Positions 56,961-64,000 of a DNA stretch of 64,000 nt are shown in pieces. Below the pieces are notes generated by a model, which made no database searches, had not been told where the DNA came from, and saw only the letters and a program-made list of their open reading frames with translations. Made by a program: the position numbers and the translations under genes. Within the stretch, counting starts at the first letter, position 1. Each line of letters begins with the position of its first letter. Origin of the DNA: Epiperipatus broadwayi (lineage: Eukaryota > Onychophora > Udeonychophora > Euonychophora > Peripatidae); the NCBI GenBank assembly GCA_028023455.1, contig JAQFVV010000184.1:1052001-1116000 (forward strand), written 5' to 3'.

Positions 56961-59900
56961 TTTTTGAAAAGACTTTCGTTTGCTTTTGTAATCTGACAAT
57001 TCAGTAATATACTTTTTACAAATGAAACTAACGTATTTATATTATTAAAAGTGATCTATTTTAACAATAGATTTTGTTAAAGTTGTGAGTTGGCCAATTA
57101 AAAGTTTTGATTTTTAACTCATTTGGCCAATTAAGTAATAATTGTTGAAAGGATTAATCACTAAAAAATTTAGAAAAAAAATCTGTCTAGACTGGCTTCA
57201 AGCTCTCTTTTATACTGGTCTTAATCCAATGATTTCATTGGTCAATACTGCTTGTACAAATCTGTTAATTTACATAACTACATCAATATTATTTTTAAAA
57301 TTAAGTTTTAAAACTATGAGCCATCAATATTAAATATTATCAAATTATTTAATACCTTAAATAATAAATATTTTTCCTAAAAAAACTAAATATTCTTGTT
57401 AAAGCAATTTTTAATATTTAAATAATCTGAAATTCATTTAAAAAATAAAATACTACACCTAAATAAAATAATAATAATTTTAATTATTACTTTTCTAATC
57501 TTATCTCTAGAGTGAGTATTTGCTACACTTTATTATGTATCAAATTTTTGTTAACAAATTAAAATTTAAGTTTTCTTTCCCTAACCTTCTGAAAGCACAC
57601 ATATTCACACAATCACCTAATCATGTGATACTTTCAGCACCTTCAAACTAATATTAAATTAACTTATCTTTTAATCAATATTTTAGACAAAATAATTACT
57701 TTAAACCTATAATATAAAATATTTATCACTATAATTAAGCTATCCTATCCTTGTAGTATTTTTAAATATAATAAATAAAAATTAATAACATTTATTTTTA
57801 AACAACTTATGGTATTTTATATTTAATTCATCTCACAATGAGTTCAAACTATCTAACATATCTTTATAAGTGCATATTTACTAAGTTTGAACCCCTGATA
57901 TCTATAACATTTAAATTACATATTAGAAAATAACCTACATTTTAAAGTTTTTTAATATAACTACTTTTTCAACTCTAACTAATTGTCTATCCCTATTGTA
58001 AAGGGTACAATATATATATAGAAATTTTATCTTGCTATAAGTGTTGTATGAAAATGGCATATATGTCTCATATTAATGTAATACAAAAGCATTAAAATTT
58101 TCATTTAATGTTCTTTTATAAAATATGAAAATACAATGTCAATTATATACGTTCAATCTGTATATTCTTCAGCTTTCTGGTTATAATAACAATAAATCTA
58201 CTATGGTGAAACCAATCTTCATTGTATTCAGGATATGAAATAGATGATTAAAAAAACAAATATCTTAAAAATGAATTTATAAAGAATTTGATATAGCTTT
58301 TATAGGAAAAGAAAAATCATGAAAGAATTAGAATTCATTTACAATGTAAAAATTATTTTAAAGACATTCCTAAACATACTCAGTATATGGAATATAAGTA
58401 TAGAATACAATGGAGAGAGATAATTAAGCAAAAAAAAATTTTTTTTTTTTTTTTACAAAAGATTAAAAGACAATATTGCAAGATAAAAAATAAGCAAAAT
58501 AAAGGCCAGTATGTGATATTTGTAGAAATTTTGTCATTTTCTTTTTTTTTTCTGAAGTAAAGAAAGCTATATTTACTTAAAAGGGGCTTTTGCTGCTCAT
58601 GGTTATCATCAATATTTATACTTCTTTAGTATTGCAAGCCAATTATTTATGCAAATAACCCATATTATTAAGTATAGTATTTATTAATATTCATGCTAAT
58701 TTTTTCTCTTCTACATATATTATAATCACATTTTTAAGCATATAATTCTCGCATCTTGTGAAGTTTGGTACTAACAAAATTTATTGCATAATCCTTCAGT
58801 AAAACCTCATATCTTAAAATGTGATCCTATCAGTATTTTATTTATTTTTTAAGCCATTGCATTTCCTACATTTAGATTTGAGTTTACAAATCCAATTGTC
58901 CTTAGTACATAAAAATTAATTAACACACTACTGTGTTTATGGGGAACTATCTTCTTTACATTCTTAACTCCATTGAAAAAGTGATATATTGTACTGACTA
59001 TCTTTTAATAGTTTCTAATGTGTTTATTATTTCCTCCTTTACCAGAAAGATGCAAGTTTGTCATTTTATTTTTACTTTTACTGGTTGCCATTTGTTCTGC
59101 TTGCATGATAAGTTTATCATCTTTCCAAAAAATGTCAGTGGCCCATTATGACTCAGTTCTTTCTGAGAATTATTAATAAAGTAAAGGATTTCTTTTTTTG
59201 CATTATTAGATTTTTACAATGCTTTTTATTATGGTTATTATTTTTAGTTTGGTTATCTAATAGTTCTTTCTTAATAGCATTAGAATATGTATACAAATAC
59301 ATTTTCTGCCAATATTCTACACAGACATGTATAAATTTGCATATAAATACACATCATGTTGTTGAAAATAATGTATCATCTATATTGTATAAAGTGTTAT
59401 ATCAAATTATATTTCACTATCTATTTCAAAACATCAAGCTCCTCGGTATTAGTAAAATGTTGCATTGACAAGTCAGTCTATATGCATAAATGATATGTCT
59501 TCTGAGCAATAATAAGATTACTTTACTATATCGCAGTGATATTTGTATTTGATTTTTTTTTCATGAAAAACTGTTTAACAATAAAAAATTTTGCACCAAA
59601 CCCAAATAAATAACAGTCATTAAAAATAAACCTTCACGGTTTGATACAATCACAAGTATTTCTAGTTGATAATTTAATTCTTAATGATAATTAACTCTAT
59701 ATCTAATCATAATTTTAGTGATAACCCCATTAATAAAAGTTGATTTTGGAAAGTTTATAAGAAATAATTTATTGTGTTCAACTTTAATCTAGCTTAGCAG
59801 AACAATATCATATGCAAAATGCACCATGGATATTATTTCTATTCTCACCATAGTAATCAAGGACAGGTAAAATATCACAATTTCGAAACCTAAGACTTTT

Positions 59901-61040
59901 TCAGATTTGTGAATTTTTCAGATTTTAAGAATTTAAATCTTTTATTTCCTCATTATAAATCCAAATTCTTCTAAGATAGAACAAAAAAATCAGGCAACTT
60001 ATTGCAATTTGATTTGTTGATTTACATGTATTTATTATATAATTTTAAAATAAATTTATTACCCTGATTATCTGCAATAATTGTAATGGTTTGAAAAATG
60101 TTAAAACTTTTAAACACCAGAACAGGTTTGAATTTGTAATAAACAAACATTTATTTAAAGCTGAGCACATTCAATACTGAATAGTATCATAATCATAGCA
60201 TTATGTGATTAAATGAAGTTTAGATCTAGATCATCATAAAATTGAATTTTTAGAAGTAGATTTACATACTAAAGACAAAAGTGGTTGCTACAATTGCCAT
60301 TTTCTAGAAGGGAGTGCTAGAGACCTTTGTATTGATGGTGTGAAGATCTTTAGCTATTGACCACACCTTCTTCATCTTTCTCTTTCTATCATCTCTCTTC
60401 GAACAAACAATGACAGCCAAATTACTTTTGAATATTTGTTTAGTTAAAGTTTTTTTAAACAATAGGTAGCTACTATATCAACAAACATGTAGTTAAAAGT
60501 TTATACGTGATTAAAATCTTTTCAGAATATACTTTTAAAAATATTACTAATTACCCTTATAATTTAATAAAGTTTTCAATTTCTATTTCCCAATAACTGA
60601 AATATCTTTATAACTTTAAATCAATATATTTTTTTCCATATTCATTGCATTTGATAATTTTAGTTTTTGATTTATTTAAGGATTATGTAGGGATTAATCA
60701 TTTCAAGGATCTATTTTCTATCATATATATATAATTAAAGCTTTTAAATGTATATACTATATATTTGTATCATCAAAATAAATAACATACTATACACATT
60801 TTTAAAGAGAGGGAACAGTTTCTGTACAAAACAACATTATCAGAATAATTCTTAATACACTTGTTATTTTAACAAGATCATCATTTATAATATTGATTAA
60901 ATAAAATTGAGAATTCAATAAAATTTAGTTAATGAAATGCTTAATTTTAATAATATTTACTAAAAGTAAAATCTATATCTAAAAAATCAATATATTATTA
61001 CTATTAATGAGAACCTACACATTTTTTTCCTCAAAATTAC
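56961..61040. other. Long AT-rich spacer, no gene recognised
   Basis: Frames of 60-106 codons (57142-57333, 58933-59151, 59148-59468, all plus) are Ile/Phe/Leu-rich without domains and look like chance frames. A T-run near 58438-58454 follows an A-run, forming a weak hairpin. Nothing else is supported. Confidence 0.45.
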
Positions 61041-61042
61041 TT

Positions 61043-61262
61043 CAATTGCATTATCACCAGGGTGCCTCTACAACGATACCTGGGCAAAGATTACGCTACG
61101 GGCTGAATAACCAGGTACCTTGCCCTGCTTCTCACATACCCTGGTTGCCACCAACTACAAACTTCTGCTAAGTTCAAGTTTTCTTCGTTCTCATTGTTAA
61201 TTAAATAGCCTTAAGGCTCAAACTTGTATTTTATAGTCTAATAAAGTTTATTTTTAAAAAAA
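61043..61262 (+). repeat. GC-richer repeat with polyadenylated end
   Basis: A sharp rise in G+C over about 61048-61150, with repeated 'CCAGG/CCTGG' words (ACCAGGGTGCC, ATACCTGGGC, ACCAGGTACC, ACCCTGGTTG). It is followed by AATAAAGTTTATTTTT and an A-run at about 61256-61264. The boundaries look like a retroposed sequence of about 220 bp on the plus strand. Frames are closed by stops. It could be a SINE body or the 3' end of a LINE; family not recognised. Confidence 0.4.
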
Positions 61263-62400
61263 AATTGTAAAAATAATTATATCCAATCGTTTTCCAGTTA
61301 CCTTTCAAGTGCAGTCCTGTTTTGAACAATAATCATTTAACAATTTAATTACACTGTATTATTGATTAATCAATAATTCTAAGTTTATATAATTAATTAT
61401 ATTTAATAGAATAATTGTTGAATAATTAACATGAAATATCTTTCAAAAAATATCTTAAATCAATTAAAGTAAAAATTAGATGGTTTTTATACATTTATAA
61501 ATATTTTTTTAAAATGCAAATAAAACATTAATAACATTAATTTGCCTAAATCATCATTACATATACAGAATTTAATATTAATAATACACTATTATTAAAA
61601 AACGTTGAAAATTGAAATGTTTATATATATAATTTTTATAATATAATAAGTTATTTATTTATATAGCGCCATATTTTTAATCTGTAATAATTAGGAATCA
61701 CTCAACTACACCTGTCCTGAATAGACTTAAACATTTAATGAATTCTCTTCTTTCCAAACACAAGATAAAGTCCTAGTCATAAATATCCAAAATTTATGCA
61801 GACTAAATTTGGAAATACAACATTTTTAAAAAAAATCTTTTTATATATCATAGTCATGCTGGTGCTAGAGCTTGCATGGCCTATAGTGCAAATAGGCATC
61901 GAAAGTGAAAGGTGACATGTAGTGAAAACTTTTTTATGATTCTTTTGTAATGAGATAGTAATAACTGATTTGTCATTTTTTGTAATATTATTTGCTTTTT
62001 GAATTTTCATCAAATATACTTTTGAATTATTCATACTATATTAAATAAAGTTTCTATGTAGTTATATGTTTATTTGATTATTTAACTTGTATATCCAAGG
62101 TAAAAAAAAGGTAGAGAGGTCATTTAATATTATGTGTGTAAATTGATACTAAAAATGTTTACATCAGCCCTGATCATAGTCATCATTTTTTAATTATCCA
62201 ATCATAGCAATATGAATATCTCCCTGAGTTTTTTTTTAATACTTCTGATTCCATAGATTCTATTTTCCACATTATTTCAGCATCCTTTTATCTTACAAAC
62301 CATTCAAATGTGACCTTTTTCTAGGTCACTTGATATCACTTGGGATCTAGTTATGAGTTGATTTGTCCATGTATATTCATTTTTACAGTGATGCAATGTA
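61263..62400. other. AT-rich spacer, no gene recognised
   Basis: No supported feature. An 85-codon minus frame (62034-61777) has no domain. Confidence 0.4.
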
Positions 62401-62669
62401 CTATGGTTTCTCATTTTCTTGGAATCAGAAATCTCTTAGCCACTACTCCAGAGAAACCTGTTAGCCATCTTACATTCCATTTCCATTCCCCACCCTAAGT
62501 TTTTTCCATATTGTTCTTTAACCTGCTCCATCCCATTTCCACAATATATCTTTGTCCACTCTATAGCCTTTATATCTAAATCCCCCTTATCTTTTTCCAA
62601 ATCCAGCATAAAAACCAAGAACACACTTTCTGTATAACCACTTTGCTTATATTTATTCTCCTACAACTT

Positions 62670-62765
62670 CATTATTTGAACTCTTTCTGCTTGTTGTAAG
62701 CATTTACATTCAATTAAAAAATGCCTAATATTCTCCATGCCTTCCTTGCATAACTTGCAGACTGA
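62670..62765 (-). pseudogene. C-terminal zinc-finger region of LINE-E
   Basis: The minus strand reads VCKLCKEGMENIRHFLIECK, then CLQQAERVQIMKL, then a stop. This is a Cys-x2-Cys ... His ... Cys finger with the 'EN..HFL.eC' wording seen at the end of several LINE RT proteins. The frame at 62624-62436 (MFLVFMLDLEKDKGDL...) lies further downstream and may be its eroded tail. Confidence 0.6.
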
Positions 62766-63659
62766 ATGCCACCCCCCAATCCATACAATTCTAGCTACAT
62801 CATATTTATAATATGAAAACACCATTAATTTTAGTTAATTTCTTTATCATTACTTTATTTTCTTTGTTTCATTTATCAATTTTTTCTTCTATTCCTCCAA
62901 GCAATTTCTCTGATTACTTAAGACAATTCTCAAATAGTTATACATATTAACCACATTTAACTTTATATCCCTTAATAAAAAATTATTTCTCTTATTCTTT
63001 ACCCAGCATTTATCATCATTACTTTTGATTTTATTTCACTAAATTTAATCCCCATCTCTTTATCAATCCTTACACACATCGTCAGCATAATATTTCCTTT
63101 CTTTCTGTGCACAAGAACATATCATCAACAAATAAAAGATCTGATAATATATACACTCTCTTGCTATCTATTAATGCTATCTTTACCCTTCTTCCTAGTC
63201 TTTCTATTGCTCTCTTTATTTCTGTCAAATATAACAAAAATAAAATAGGTGACATAAGGCATCTTTACTTTTGATATGTATAGTAATTATTTTCATCCAA
63301 TCTCTTAATAAGATCTACTAAAGCTCCATTTATTCCCAAATTTATTAAACTTACTCATAATCTATTTCTATTTACTCTATCATATACCTTCTCTATATCT
63401 ATAAAGACCATATATAACTTTCTACTTATAATCTGACTAATATCTATAAATTGTATGAATTCAAATAAACTATCTCCTATATGTCTATCCAATCAAAAAT
63501 CTCCTTGCATTTTTCCCATTATATTATTTTCTTCCATCCATTTTACCACACTTTCAGTCACCATATATGCAAAAACTTTATATAACACTGACATTACCAC
63601 TATGGGTCTATAATTACTGAACTTTCTATGATTCTTACTCTTTCCTTTAAATAATAGTC

Positions 63660-63896
63660 TTACTCTTGTATTATTCTAGCTACATGGAAATTCTTATGTA
63701 CCTTATTATTAAGACATGCTAATACATTTAATTTTGTCCTCTTTCCTAAATTCATCACCATCTCTGCTGCACATCCATCTAAACCTCTTGTCTTTCCATT
63801 TTTCAACTTCTTACCTGCCTCATTCAATTCATTTTCTGTAAACCTAATATTTCCATTACTATATGCTTTTATATTTGTTATCACTTTGTCCTTCAC
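63660..63896 (-). pseudogene. RT N-terminal segment of LINE-E
   Basis: A 78-codon frame with RFTENELNEAGKKLKNGKTR followed by GLDGCAAEMVMNLG. This is the 'ei..ai.kLKngKa.G.DGi..E' start of the RT domain. Directly beyond, in another frame, is YRPIVVMSVLYKVFA. Confidence 0.65.
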
Positions 63897-64000
63897 ATCT
63901 TATCTATATTCATTACATACTTATTTAAAATTGTTTCTAATTCTTCTCTAGAGCTACACTTTTTCCTCATCATCTAATAATACTATTTCTCTCATCCATA

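Larger units (their letters stand above)
62400..64000 (-). mobile_element. LINE-E: decayed non-LTR retrotransposon, continues beyond the window
   Basis: Minus-strand translation gives NELNEAGKKLKNGKTRGLDG (RT motif 1), NYRPIVVMSVLYKVFAYM, KMQGDF (normally QGGFR), MVFIDIEKVYDRVN (motif A, catalytic Asp kept), LMSPILFLLYLTEI (motif B) and DLLFVDDMFLC (motif C, x-VDD, about 63110-63135). A C-terminal finger follows (next entry). Motif order is complete, but stops interrupt it at several points. The 5' part lies to the right of the window. Confidence 0.7.

Noticed and set aside
58933-59468. Two adjacent plus-strand frames (72 and 106 codons) as a gene
   Set aside because: Hydrophobic, low-complexity composition with no domain and no supporting signals; likely chance frames.

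Overview
The window is very AT-rich non-coding DNA from an animal nuclear genome. By eye it is roughly three-quarters A+T; I did not compute this. The species cannot be named from the sequence. The repeat content (AP-endonuclease non-LTR elements, a Penelope-like element with a GIY-YIG domain, tRNA-derived SINE-like copies, TA-flanked foldback elements, long terminal direct repeats) fits an invertebrate metazoan, but that is inference. I see no bacterial gene organisation, no CRISPR array, no rRNA gene and no convincing host protein-coding gene. Almost everything recognisable is the remains of transposable elements at different stages of decay, often nested.

Layout. 1-445: fragment of a LINE. 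1.23-6.42 kb (minus): a long decayed LINE (LINE-A) with an ORF1-like part, an AP-endonuclease and a reverse transcriptase (RT), ending in AATAAA plus an A-run. 7.3-12.2 kb: a tRNA-like relic, two hairpin (MITE-like) repeats and a diverged direct repeat pair. 14.8-15.9 kb (plus): LINE-B relic. 16.6-20.56 kb (minus): LINE-C, split by a ~1.0 kb TA-flanked DNA transposon-like insertion (17606-18626) that contains smaller foldbacks. 20.6-25.2 kb: nearly featureless. 25.5-26.2 kb: foldback repeat. 26284-34350: two ~2.6 kb direct repeats read as long LTRs around a ~2.7 kb interior with no visible gag-pol and a tRNA-Trp-like primer binding site. The left LTR carries a 94-bp tRNA-Gly-derived insertion with perfect 15-bp target duplications, which is absent from the right LTR.

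34.3-46.1 kb: two inverted copies of another ~2 kb repeat (family U) enclose a 5'-truncated RTE-like LINE (37564-40358) that has an 8-bp target-site duplication. 43.6-43.9 and 50.2-50.57 kb: inverted copies of a tRNA-headed sequence with a conserved hairpin. The second abuts a Penelope-like element (47.9-50.2 kb, minus). Two further, more diverged tRNA-like/hairpin copies lie at 37.35-37.55 and 51.36-51.51 kb. 55.3-56.05 kb (plus): 3' end of LINE-D. 61.04-61.26 kb: a GC-richer repeat with a poly(A) end. 62.4 kb to the right edge (minus): LINE-E, running out of the window.

None of the coding remnants is intact, so there is no operon or pathway to describe. The relations that can be read are nesting and dependence: short tRNA-derived copies and foldback elements need enzymes made by other elements, and their target-site duplications and insertion order give a relative history of the locus.
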